A DNA stretch of 61,627 bases, from assembly GCF_004359215.1 (NCBI RefSeq), contig NC_090611.1, forward strand, positions 2,029,196 to 2,090,822, written 5' to 3'. Source of the DNA: Bremia lactucae. Its lineage: Eukaryota > Oomycota > Peronosporomycetes > Peronosporales > Peronosporaceae. The position numbers and the translations under genes are program-made. Position 1 is the first letter of the stretch; every line of letters starts with the position of its first letter. The notes under the pieces were generated by a model. That model was not told where the DNA came from and did not search any database. It was given only the letters and a program-made list of their open reading frames with translations. This document shows, in pieces, positions 11,387 to 21,561 of this stretch.

Positions 11387-13851
11387 GTTTTACGTCTGGT
11401 TTCTGGCGTTATGTGTTTGAGCTGCTAGGTAGCAAGCTTCACAAATTAACAACCGATCATCCCCAGACCGATGGTCAAACAGAACGTGCCAATCGGTTCG
11501 CGGCGAATGTCGTAGCACGATAGGGACTCGTAAGGAATGGAGCAAGCAATTGCTCTTTGTGAAGTTCGCTATAAATAACAGTGTCCACACCAGTACGGGT
11601 GAGACACCGTTTTATATTAACGAACTGCGCCTTTCTCGGTTGCAAGTCTCTTTTGTACGCAGCCCGAGTCGTAGTGGGGGGGGACTCCTCGCTACGCTCG
11701 GTGAAATTGAAAAAGAGGGACACAGTAAGGGAACCTGCCCTCGCGACCCTGCCAGTTTAGCAGTGGTCACGACACCAAAGGGTGTCAGGGCGGAGTCACG
11801 GTAAGAAATTCATGTGCCCCTAGACAATAGCAACGTTTCGTTATTGACAACAACGTCATATGACCGACCTCTCGGCGGTGTCTTTGTCAAGTTGATGCCA
11901 AAAGCGTGAGCAAAGCTTAACGCTTCGTGGATGAGCGATTTACCATCACATGAAAGTTCGTGACGCGATGGCAAGCACACAGGACAAGCAAAAAACAAAA
12001 TGCGCACGAACATGGCCGCAAAAACAAGGAAACGCTTTTGAATGGGAGAAAAGTACTAAGTACTGCTACTCTACCTAAAAATGCCGTATCTATATTACCT
12101 GGAGTAGCTATGAAATTACTGCCGCGTTACATAGGGCCATTTGCAGTTTTTAAGGAGGTCAAGGACCTTAATTATAGGCTCACCCTCCCGCCGTACGTGA
12201 AGACGCACCCAGTCCTTTACGTGGATCGTCTGAAACGGTATGTTGATCCAGCAAAGATCACTTATCCAACTTCCGTCTAAGGATACCGACAGGGCAAGCG
12301 TGACATTTACGCTTGCGCCCAACATACTGCGTTGTATCGTGAGTAGCCCCAATAATGAACAAGCTTAGGTAGGTATCATGCGAGGGTGGACACCCTCGCC
12401 AATGAACGACCACCACCGTGAGAAAAGTGTTCGACTAGAAAACGCTTCTCACTACTCAAGTCCGTCAAAGAATGTGAAGGATGGGGAAAAATCGGATTCG
12501 CCTCACACGTCGAACCCGAGTGATCACAATGATTTGCATCACGTCCGCCGGTATTTACGGTAGGACGTTGACCATAAGCGTTCCCGTCGTCGCGAGTAAG
12601 CGTCGATGGTCGATAATGTTTGTCGCGAACAGTTGCAAAATTCGTGCGCAAGTTGCGGTCGTTCAACTGTCGAACGAACAAACGTAATAATCCCTTTGAG
12701 ACGAGATGGTGATATATAGTCAAGAGACTTCGTCCTTGAAGGATGAAGTAAAACGGCTGATTCGTGAGAGCTAGACTCTTTCCCGAGACTATCAGGTTAT
12801 GACTCGGGACCATCAGTGTTTGGCGGATTCCTTGGACCGTGCTGATTTGATTCGGAACCGGAAGAAGCCTCGTACTGATAGTGCGGGCGGAGATGTCCGA
12901 CGTAAAATCTAGGATGCGTACGCATCCTACGAGGCAGATCGATTTTACGCATTGGCTTGGTGAGCAGTACACGAAACAGGCCGATATACCTGGGCAGTAA
13001 TTAATTACTGCTGCATTCGTCACTACAGTAGATTTACCGTAGAAGCAGGACTAGGTCGTGAATGTTAATGAAAAGATTGTTTGCTCTTCCATTTATGTTA
13101 GCGCTCCATTTCTATCGGTCTCCCGATTCAGCAATGGACCCCTGCTCGAAATGGACCATTGCCATTCATCCAGCAGGAATTGCTCTGTCGACTCGGTATT
13201 GATTTTTTATTTTGAGTGTGCCCGGTGTGCAGTGCGTATATATCATTGTTTAGTGAGAGGATCATTGTTTCTCACTAAATAGCCCTTGGAGTCGAAATAT
13301 CGTATCAATAAAGACACGAGCACAGCCTTCGGCTGCGATCGACTTCGGGCTGCAGCAAGGTAAACCAACTTGCTAAAACGATTAACAAACACAAAAATAC
13401 CCTTAATCTTGTGATCGTCTTCGGAAATCCGAAGACGAAGTCCACAGATACGGACTGCCAACACTCTGCCGGTACAGGCAGAGGTTGTAGCGATTCACAA
13501 GATGAAGCACTGGGCTTCACCCATTGATAGACTTTGCAAGCAGGTTTAAACGTGCGGACGAATTCAGACTGGCGTAACCTGTAGAAATCGCGACTAATCG
13601 TGAGATAAGCTTTCCCACGCCCACGATGCCCACATTATAGGTGCATCGTGGCACCCATACATGATGCGTTAGCGCATATCATTATTAGAGGGGGTGACGA
13701 CACGAGGTTTGTCGCCAGCAATGGCTCTGTACTACAGTAAATCATTGCTTTTTGTGTATCGATCTGTTGAGTATCGATGCAATTTAGTCGATCCTTTTAA
13801 GGATTGTTGTGATGGAAATCTAAGGTGTTCCATCAAATCTTTTAAGACTTT
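11387..13851. repeat. Right copy of the 2.47-kb direct duplication
   Basis: Near-identical to 8,921-11,385. It ends at TTTTAAGACTTT (13,851) and continues uninterrupted into GTCTTCTTGATAGG, the genuine continuation of the minus-strand integrase. The right contig therefore probably carries the true junction. Confidence 0.9.
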
Positions 13852-14175
13852 GTCTTCTTGATAGGCTCTTCTAACGTCATCAAGTAATGTTCAACGACGC
13901 AACACTTATTGGTGCAACAGTGGGCTCATGCTTAAAGTTGACTTTTGCAACAGTGGGTTTATCCGCATGTTGATATGCACAGCCGGCATAAAATTGATCC
14001 GGCGCGAAAGGGCATCAGCGACGACATTAAGTCGTCCTGGTTTGCATTTCACGGAGAAATAATACTCCGCGAAAAAAGACAACCAACTCGCCATTCTTTG
14101 CGAGAGATGTGGACTGTTTACGGCCGTGCTTAAAAACGCTTGGTCTGTATAAACAATGAACGGTCTATCTCCCAA
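12373..14175 (-). pseudogene. RNase H and integrase to chromodomain start of the minus element
   Basis: RNase H, 14,175-13,906: MGDRPFIVYTDQAFLSTAV and RMASWLSFFAEYYFSVK, LADALSRR-type end. Integrase core, 13,520-13,243: PVPAECWQSVSVDFVFGFPK. IN C-terminus with chromodomain start, 13,023-12,376. Frames change several times and stops are frequent. Part of it (to 13,851) is duplicated in 9,907-11,385. Confidence 0.72.
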
Positions 14176-14199
14176 AGATGGACCCTAAACTAAGCCAGT

Positions 14200-15035
14200 G
14201 CATATTTCATGGCAAGAAGTTCTTTGTCACGCACTGGGTAATTGCGTTCAGCTAGTTGAAGCTGATGCGATTGATAACAGACGACGCGCTCTGCGCCGTC
14301 TGTGTCATATTACATTCACGCACTGCCGATTACACAATCGCTTGCGTCACAGACCACAAGAAATGGTCTATCTTGGTCCGCAATCACCCTAATCGGCGAG
14401 TGAATTAAGCTTTGCTTGATAACCTCAAATGAAGGCTGACACTCCGCATTCCATGACCACTTTACTTTTTTTTCAACAAAGAATATTTTGTACGGTCATT
14501 ATGGCATAAACACGAAAGTACTTGTGCAATTACGCCGGTAAGCCGAGAAACTTTCGAAGTCCCTCTACATTGACTGGCACGGGCCAGTCGGTGATCGCCT
14601 TACAATTTACGGAAGTGGGCGTACGTCGTGTTAATCACGCTTTCGGGAAATTCCTGTCATGGCTCTGCTATGAACAAATACGTCATCAAATTAGCTCGGT
14701 GCAAAGTCCCGCACCGATCTCAACAGATCGATTACACATCTGTTCAATGTCGCAGGGGCATTAATAAGTCCCTGTGGCATGACTAGCCACTCCCATAGCA
14801 TACCGCTTGGGGTGCTTACTGCTGTATTTGGAATATCTTGTTCACGCATAAGGATTCTATAGAATCCATTCATCAGATCCATTGACAAGAATATAGTACT
14901 TTTGGTCAAACCATCAATGATTACGTCTTTTCGTGGTATCGGCATTTGAGCCGGTAGAGTTGCAGCGTTCAATTTATTGATGCATGCACATTGTAGAGTT
15001 GCAGCGTTCAATTTATTGATGCATGCCATCCTCAT
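14200..15035 (-). pseudogene. Reverse transcriptase of the minus element
   Basis: Minus-strand ORF 15,035-14,691 gives MPIPRKDVIIDG, IFLSMDLMNGFYRILMREQD, TAVSTPSGMLWEWLVMPQG and LLRSVRDFAPS. The catalytic block and thumb continue in broken frames to about 14,200. The palm motif before the catalytic Asp pair is present but the pair itself is not in an intact frame. An internal 39-bp duplication repeats INKLNAATL. Confidence 0.75.
14954..15031 (-). repeat. 39-bp in-frame tandem duplication inside RT
   Basis: GTAGAGTTGCAGCGTTCAAT starts at 14,954 and again at 14,993. The unit is 13 codons, so the RT reading stays open and simply repeats CINKLNAATL. Confidence 0.85.
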
Positions 15036-15748
15036 GTTGCATTACGCACAGAAGGTTGGAGGCAAGATAATAGGTTGTCTCCCTCACATGACCCGCTGCT
15101 AAGCAATCGGCAAAGACCTTGTCGGTCGCTGATTCCTTTTCACGACACAGTGGCCACTGCTTCATGAAACAGTAGTTCGAACCTGGTTTTAGGTCGATTT
15201 CGTGACGAGTGCCTTTTTCTTAGGCAACCTCACACGGAACGGGTTCAGAGAATACATCCTTGAATTTGATCAAATCCTAATACATTGGAATTGTCGTGAA
15301 AGACTCCTAGACATGGGGCGTAAGACCCTCAGTCCGAGTCTTCTCATCTAAGACATTTTGTCCATCGATGAGCTACTGAGAACCCGTTCGTTCTCAGAAA
15401 ATACTATTACCGGCCGAATATCGGCCACGTACTTGTCATTCGTGACAAGTGCGCAGATCTACTTGACTTTGCCGCTACGCAAATAACACAAGAAGCGTTT
15501 CGGTTCGAGCGTTGGCAATGAGTTGTCTTCGAAGTTAACTTTGGAGGCGCTATCAGATAAAGTGTATAGCGCCTAAACTTGATCGTTGTTTACTGAGACA
15601 TTCTATGTCTGAGTTTCCAAACTTATTTTCAAAGATACCTGGGAACCTATAGCCGCAGGTTTTTGGGGGCTTATTCCCTGACGTTTTATTAGGGGGGGGG
15701 GTAGCCCAACTGCCTCTAGCTGTGGTTGTGCAATTATAGCGAGATCCT

Positions 15749-16653
15749 CTACGAGCGACTCTCCAGTCGATCTAGGACTTTTGCACTGTTTTTGATAGAC
15801 GGTCCAGATTTTCTGGGACGTTGCTTTCGAAGCAAGCTAACTTCTTTCGTACCACCCAACTTATTCGAGTTGCTGAAGTTCGACACTGCATGTGCTTGTG
15901 CACATCTGGCGGTAATTATGCTCACGTCCCAATGGTGGACTTTCGACGCTGCCTGTGCTTGTGCACAGCCGTCGGGATCTAGCTCCTCAGTGTAATAAGT
16001 TGTCACACTGACGTCCTGTGCAGTCGTGCGAACGACCGAACCACAATGAGGCCACCGCACTCACTCGAAGGAAATTCACACCTTTGTGGGCGCTCCAAAA
16101 CGTCATCAGATGGCCAGTTGCTGAACAAGAGGCAGGCATCAACACATTTTAAAAATACCAGTTTATGCATGACTCGTACTTTTTGAGTCATGGTAATCCA
16201 AGATGACATGAAATTTGTCATCCAAATCCAGTACAATGAAATCATTATGTTACTGTACCCGTTAACGTGTATTGGATATCAACTGCACGTTTCTTAACTG
16301 TTACAAGTGCGCCTGTATAAATGACAATAAATTGAGCCCAGTACGACAAAAAACTCTCATCTGTTTACCACCAACGTTTATTGGAATCCAACTACATTTT
16401 TTTTACTATTTCTAATGCGCCTGTTGCAAGGCGCACTGTCATCCTCGTTAGAGATATATAGTGCTCAACGAACTTGGGCCAATGACCTTCTAGCGATTGG
16501 CGTCGAATAAAAGTTCGACTTTCCACAATTAACAAGGAAATGAAGTGACACATCAATAGTCGCTTCTATTTGCAAGATGATGAGTGTAATTTTATCACTA
16601 GGATAGTGATTGTGCGTCGGAATCAACTCTCGTCGAGAGTCCTGCAAGTTCAA
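15749..16653 (-). pseudogene. Protease and protease-RT linker of the minus element
   Basis: 16,653-16,465: ITLIILQIEATIDVSLHFL then VNCGKSNFYS, an aspartic protease-like segment in which the active-site D-S/T-G is replaced by N-C-G. 16,245-16,003 and 16,060-15,749: a linker (LIVVRSFARLHRTSV; CAQAQAASKVHHWDVSI) homologous to the linker at 54,417-53,869. The linker contains a short repeat with TGTGCTTGTGCACA (about 15,893 and 15,955). The function of the linker is unknown. Confidence 0.6.
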
Positions 16654-16739
16654 TTAAAGTTGCTGGCTCAGTAGGTGCGGAGCACCTACTGACCGACCAT
16701 TTTTTGACGACCACCTCGCCGTTGCGAATTCGCAACAGC

Positions 16740-17650
16740 GTCGGATCCGCGTCCTTTGATTTTCTTAGCGGGTGGTCGATCGTTTCGCTGTTTCTTGAGC
16801 GTGGTGTCCTGTCATTTGACAGCGATTAAATCGTTGCAAGCGTTTGTAACTGGAAGAGCGAGGCTCCCGCTCTCAACGAAACATATGTCCTTTGGTTCTC
16901 TGACCTCTCGATGGAGGACAAGAACCGGACCGAAGTCTATTTCGGACTAAAATTCCCCTGTTCCGCTGTAGAGATTGTTTGATCTAGTGTCTTTCTAAAT
17001 TTGAGGCAGGACAGGTGGGTCTTGACGGGACTATGCGCGAGACCCTTGGTGAACACAGTAACCTGTGTTTGTTCATCAATCGGATGACTCTAATACAACT
17101 TAGTATGTTGGTCGAAAGCGTGAATATCACTCTCGCTCTGCTTCAAATCCAGGAGTTATGCTTGAGCCCTGAATTCGGTACGTGGCGGCTTTTGTCGGAG
17201 CCGGGTCTTGATACCTAAGACCCAAGATTTGGCACATCCGACCAAATTGGACATGCCAATTTTACTTTCGTCGCATCGTCATCGATGCGGCAAGCTTCAA
17301 TGGTATCGCTTACATTGACGAACCATCTTAAGAAGGATCCCCCCTACGACTGCCTTGAACGTGTAGATATCAATGTTCAAGCTTTCGGGTTGATTATAAT
17401 GTGCCGGCCCGTTAGCAGCTATGTTAATGCTGCTGGCTCAACAGTTTCAGCTATTGAGCACCCCGCTCTCTCAACAATTATGCCTGCTGAGAGCCCTTGC
17501 TGGTAAAGCAAGGTTACTTTTGGTCGGGCCGCGTTGAATTCATGTTGAATACTCGGCTATAGCCGTATTGATCGTCCCTTTACAGAGCAAACATCGTTAC
17601 GACAATGGCTGCCCTGTCTACGGTCAAACTCAATCATTCGACCGCTTTCC
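16740..17650 (-). pseudogene. Gag remnant of the minus element
   Basis: Minus-strand pieces include IDEQTQVTVFTKGLAHSPVK (about 17,080-17,020), a capsid-type motif seen also at about 27,970, and a zinc-knuckle remnant RCQMTGHHAQE (about 16,810) in which the first Cys is lost. No long frame survives. Position between PBS and protease fits gag. Confidence 0.55.
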
Positions 17651-17777
17651 ATTTGAATTCAATCAAGTGAGTGAAGCTACCAAGCGTAGTGTAGGAAGCC
17701 TTCACGCGGGTGTGAGAGCTACTTTCTTCTTCATCCAATATGTGGATGCTAGATTGTACGTTTGTGGTCGTTAAACG

Positions 17778-17795
17778 GACCACGAAGTGCTACCT
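17778..17795 (-). other. Primer-binding site of the minus element
   Basis: Two nucleotides after the LTR end (minus strand) comes AGGTAGCACTTCGTGGTCC, one base off the TGGTAGCACTT found after three other 5' LTRs here (30,773; 49,147; 55,971 minus). The TGG corresponds to a tRNA 3' CCA end. The tRNA is not identified. Confidence 0.6.
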
Positions 17796-17797
17796 TG

Positions 17798-18240
17798 TGT
17801 AATGGGGCACCTTTAGCTCAGTACTTGCTACTTCACTGATAACAGTGAAGTTAAATGCCCCCCCACCGAATGTTTGACGTAAACGGTGTGCAGAGGAGGT
17901 TCTAAATTGCTAAGGATTCTTAGCAACTAAGGTCGATACTAAGAAGGCTTAGTTTATGGAAAAAGTTAACCTATTTTGATATAATTATGTTCCTAGGTAT
18001 TGCAATCTTCGTAACTGACTCAATATACTAATCTAAATATGTATGACGACTCATTATTCACCACCCATTCGCGCGTCTAGCAGCATTGGTGGGGTCAATT
18101 AAAAAATATTAAACAATCGATGAACAGAACTGTCATATAACTGCGCAATATTACCATGTATGGTAACCTTGAAATGTTAATTATTCTTTATTGTTCCTCT
18201 TATAGGCAATATTATTTATGTAACGAGCTACCCCGTAACA
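17798..18240 (-). repeat. 5' LTR of the minus element (443 bp)
   Basis: On the plus strand it runs from TGTAATGGGGCACC to GCTACCCCGTAACA, giving a minus-strand LTR beginning TGTTACGGGG and ending CCCCATTACA. The PBS follows directly. It ends about 197 bp before the first codon of the amidase gene and points away from it. Confidence 0.7.
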
Positions 18241-18436
18241 ATAAGAGTGATTATTAAACGACGAAACACAGCCAACTTGCAGCTTCTTTTAACGTGTTAA
18301 AACTTTTTTGATTGATAAAAGTCCAATTTTAAAAGTATCGAAAAAAGTGGTGGAAGGAGTGGACGTTTCCATGTAATTTTGCGATGATTTTACTAAAAAT
18401 TAGAATAGCTGTATCATCAAAACTTGCGAATAGTGG

Positions 18437-19450
18437 ACATGCAGGTCGCAATCGTGCAGTACGGTGCGCGTCAAAATAGCAACTAAGTCGAATGCTGATA
18501 GTAATCAATTATAAATGTACTCTAAGATCCACAGCTCGGTCAAGTTGAGCGCAATATGCAGGTCGGGGTCAAGTAATTGCCACGCATAATTTCAGGCCGA
18601 ACAACTTTTCATTATCTTGTCTGCAGCATGTGAATGAAATGGTCGCTTCGCTTTGTAAAGAGGATTCGATCGACGTACTCATGCTTTCAGAGGTGGCTAA
18701 AACTAGCGTTCCTATCCGAATTGCTTTGAAGAATATGCTAAATATCGAACTGACGCTGTGTAGATGGCATTTACTGGCTACGTATTTAAAACCAAGGCTG
18801 ACGTGACTGCAATGGCCGAGATGGCAGGCAAAGGACGGACATTTTGGTGGTGCCGCCGCCAAGCGCGACGACTACGTTGCATTGTAACGTGTGGTTATGT
18901 TGAGAAAGAAGGCGAACTTTTGTACAATTCTATGCTAGTTGTTAGCCCGGACGGCGAACTCATGTGCAACCCGCGCAAGAAGTTCTTGTACGAGACTGAC
19001 AAGTCGTGGGCAACGCCGGGTGACGATTTCCTCACGTGGCACTGTCCTTGGCTCAACAAAGTCATATCATTTGGCATATGTATGGACATTAATCCAAATG
19101 ACTTTAAATCTCCGTTTTGTGCATTCGAGTTTGGCACCAATGTCGTCGAAAAGCAGAGCGATCTGGTGCTCTTCGCTTGTGCTTGGACTGATTTTGATGA
19201 TCATGACGAAGAGCCCTTCCCAACGCTCTCATACTGGGCGGAACGTCTTTCCCCCATCACAAGGGCGCTGAAAAATGGTGAGTATAACAAATCCAATTGC
19301 CACTATCTTTGCTCGAATCGAATCGGTCTCGAAAATGGCACATTTTTCGTTGGTGCAAGCTGCGTCATGTCGCTCAAAGAGCCTGCTGTGGTTGCGTACG
19401 CTGGACGTCGCACTGAAGAACTACTTCGAGTTGAATTAAGGGACGAATAA
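18437..19450 (+). CDS. Protein N-terminal amidase (Nta1-like, nitrilase superfamily), multi-exon
   Basis: Deamidates N-terminal Asn/Gln in the Arg/N-degron pathway if orthologous to yeast Nta1. The last exon (18,764-19,450) carries AFTGYVFK, the Lys region RKKFLYETDKSWATPGDD, and GICMDINPNDF with the nucleophile Cys, the Nta1 form of this motif. The preceding exon ends DVLMLSE at 18,692; a GT-AG intron 18,693-18,763 (71 nt) then restores LSE-MAFTGY, so the catalytic Glu is supplied across the splice. First exon: ATG at 18,437 (MQVAIVQYG), probably spliced from about 18,462 to about 18,560, giving RGQVIATHNFRPNN...; this first intron is uncertain. Roughly 280 residues, short but plausible for the family. 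The minus-element 5' LTR lies about 200 bp upstream. Confidence 0.75.
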
Positions 19451-20068
19451 TCCCACCAGAGTGAAGCTGACGGGCGACCTTTTGACCGACTGTATTTGAC
19501 ATTGGTGCCATTTGCTCCTCAAGTTTCAAGCACTTGATCATAATTTTAGTTAAATTCATATAAGTTGAACTGCACTGATAAGTTGCTTAACAAATGACGA
19601 TGAGAGATCGCTGCCGTTTCGTTAAAATATCTCGTAATGCAATGTAGATTTCGTTAGGTAATCACTATATCTTGGTATGTCATTTGGAATATAAAAAAAT
19701 GGTGTGTGGGCTGTTTCGAATTTAATTCTCTAGCAAATTGCACCGATTATTACATACAAACGTCAGCTCTCTACAGCACTGACAACAATTCGTCGTCCGC
19801 AGCAGATGTAGACGAATACATGGCAATGTGACTGGGATTTGAAATTGCTGACGTGTGTTGAACACAGGTGGCGACGTCATCGACCACGGTACTAATATTT
19901 ATAAGCTAATCTATTGAAGAAACACCAGCAAAAAAATTGAAGATGCAAAATGACGCGCATAAGTCACGTTTACAATTACTTTTATCTTGCCTACGGTAGG
20001 CTCGTCATTATTATTATTTTTGCACTGTCTGTGCATTGTTGTCATCTTGGCGACAGGCCAGCAATCGA
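19451..20068. other. Intergenic, no gene seen
   Basis: 618 bp of AT-rich spacer between the amidase stop and the start of the next gene. I see no open frame with domain character, no LTR remnant and no RNA gene. The promoter of the downstream gene presumably lies here but no motif is recognisable. Confidence 0.6.
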
Positions 20069-21457
20069 ATGCGTGTGAAAAAGCTGAACGTGAATCGGCG
20101 TTATAAAGTAGGGGAAGACGAGGTTGTCGCTGTAAGCGGAGATAGTGACCAACGAAAGTGTGTGAGTCCGACTGAGTCTCAGCGGAAAGCGGCTGCTAGC
20201 AATAGCAGTGGCTCCAGTAGCCCAACGGACGTCCAGCAGCAGTACTTAAGTGATCAGTCGCCATTTAGTTTCCATTCCTGCAGAAATTCGCAAAATTACG
20301 CTGTGGTGGAAACTTTGATTGAACCTAACGCTACGGCGACAGACGTCGTGATGCACGAGATTGAGGCAGTACAGCGCGACGCGATGGTCGATCGGCTTGT
20401 CGAAACCTTGCGCTCCATGAAGCCTCATGCACCCGAAAAAGTCCTAGTTGCATTGCCGAGGCTGGCGCAGCACATGGAAAAGGCTCTTTTTAAAATGGCC
20501 AAGAGCGAGGCCGAGTACAGCGATCTCTCCACACTTCGTATGCGCATTTCCTACATTCAGGAAACTCAAGCTAAACGGTTGCTTGCCCAGCAGCAAAAGC
20601 TGCAGACACAGTCTCTGACACTCGATCAAAGCGGTAGCCCAGTTTGTTGTGTGCCTATGTCTCAAACTGATGAGCAGGCTCACATCATTTTTCAGCATCT
20701 GCAATCGTGGCGCCAGAAGCTCGTTGATTTGTACGGCGTCGCGCCTTGGGATATCCTACCTAATCCTACGTTAGCTAGAGTATCTCTTGATATGCCAGTC
20801 ACCGAGCAGCAGCTGTTGGTGTGCGGTGTGGGGAATGAACAAGTTGCACGCTTTGGAATTTCTTTATTGCAGGAGCTGCAGCGCCATCGTGGTCGTACCC
20901 CGAGCAAAATACCCATCCGTTCGATTGAGACTAAGCAAAGCCATAAAGTAGGCTCTAGCAAGCGCGGACCTATGGAGTCACTGGATACTCGTGAGAACAA
21001 AAATCGAAAGAATGGAGAAATCGCACGCTCAAACTCAGCTGCGAGCTTTAAGGAGGCGACCCCTGCACCTCTACTCCCTGCTGTGGACTCACTCCCGACG
21101 TTGTTGCCGATAATTTCTGATGGTGTCGCTAGCTCTACCAGCCATTTATTGACGAGAAAGCATACGCCATTTTCGGCAACGGCATCGACGCGGTCACCGT
21201 CTTGTGAGCGGTCTCAGCAAGAATCGCTTGCGTCACGAATGTATCCATCACAGCCACATCACCAGCAACAGGATCGCATGCAATTGCTCGTACAAGGCGC
21301 GGGTCAATTAGAGAATGCGAAGAGCGTGGAGGTATTTCAGAATGAAATAAAGTCGCTGCGGTGGATGCTGCATGTGTCTCGACAGGAAAACTCGCAGCTA
21401 GAAAAGGAATTGAAGCGTCTGCGCGCCGAGCTACAGCACGCAAAACGAAAGCAGTAG
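20069..21457 (+). CDS. KIX-like domain and coiled-coil protein (hypothetical)
   Basis: An intron-less ORF; the first ATG in frame is 20,069 (MRVKKLNVNRRYK), giving 462 residues. Residues about 102-169 (AMVDRLVETLRSMKPHAPEK ... EKALFKMAKSEAEYSDLSTL) have the spacing and helix pattern of a KIX domain as in CBP/MED15-type coactivators: a basic first helix, then a conserved E...F..A.S..EY stretch. The middle is Ser/Pro-rich and low in order. The last ~43 residues form a coiled coil (EIKSLRWMLHVSRQEN, LEKELKRLRAELQHAKRKQ). A transcription-cofactor role is inference from the KIX-like match only. It sits 105 bp upstream of the kinase gene on the same strand. Confidence 0.6.
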   Translation: MRVKKLNVNRRYKVGEDEVVAVSGDSDQRKCVSPTESQRKAAASNSSGSSSPTDVQQQYLSDQSPFSFHSCRNSQNYAVVETLIEPNATATDVVMHEIEAVQRDAMVDRLVETLRSMKPHAPEKVLVALPRLAQHMEKALFKMAKSEAEYSDLSTLRMRISYIQETQAKRLLAQQQKLQTQSLTLDQSGSPVCCVPMSQTDEQAHIIFQHLQSWRQKLVDLYGVAPWDILPNPTLARVSLDMPVTEQQLLVCGVGNEQVARFGISLLQELQRHRGRTPSKIPIRSIETKQSHKVGSSKRGPMESLDTRENKNRKNGEIARSNSAASFKEATPAPLLPAVDSLPTLLPIISDGVASSTSHLLTRKHTPFSATASTRSPSCERSQQESLASRMYPSQPHHQQQDRMQLLVQGAGQLENAKSVEVFQNEIKSLRWMLHVSRQENSQLEKELKRLRAELQHAKRKQ

Positions 21458-21561
21458 GATATGAACAAGAGCTTTCAAGTATTTAATATTATCAAATGAC
21501 ATAGCTGTGTCACGAAATATATCTAACCAATCTGAAAGGCTGACACAATTGTTGTGATAAA

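Larger units (their letters stand above)
9907..18240 (-). mobile_element. Minus-strand chromovirus with 5' LTR, truncated at its 3' end
   Basis: Read right to left: 5' LTR (18,240-17,798), primer-binding site, gag, protease, linker, RT, RNase H, integrase, IN C-terminus and the first part of a chromodomain, ending abruptly at 9,907 against arm 1. No 3' LTR is present. All coding parts carry stops or frameshifts. The apparent length includes the 2.47-kb duplication around the N at 11,386, so the real remnant is nearer 5.9 kb. Confidence 0.72.

Noticed and set aside
18573..18595. 23-nt intron in the amidase gene (GTAATT...TTTCAG)
   Set aside because: Keeps frame but is far shorter than the other introns here; an alternative splice from about 18,462 to 18,560 also restores the frame without it.
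20036..20068. Upstream start of the KIX-like protein at 20,036
   Set aside because: That codon is TTG; the first in-frame ATG is 20,069. The same reasoning moved the AAA+ start to 26,082 and the glycosyltransferase start to 58,067.
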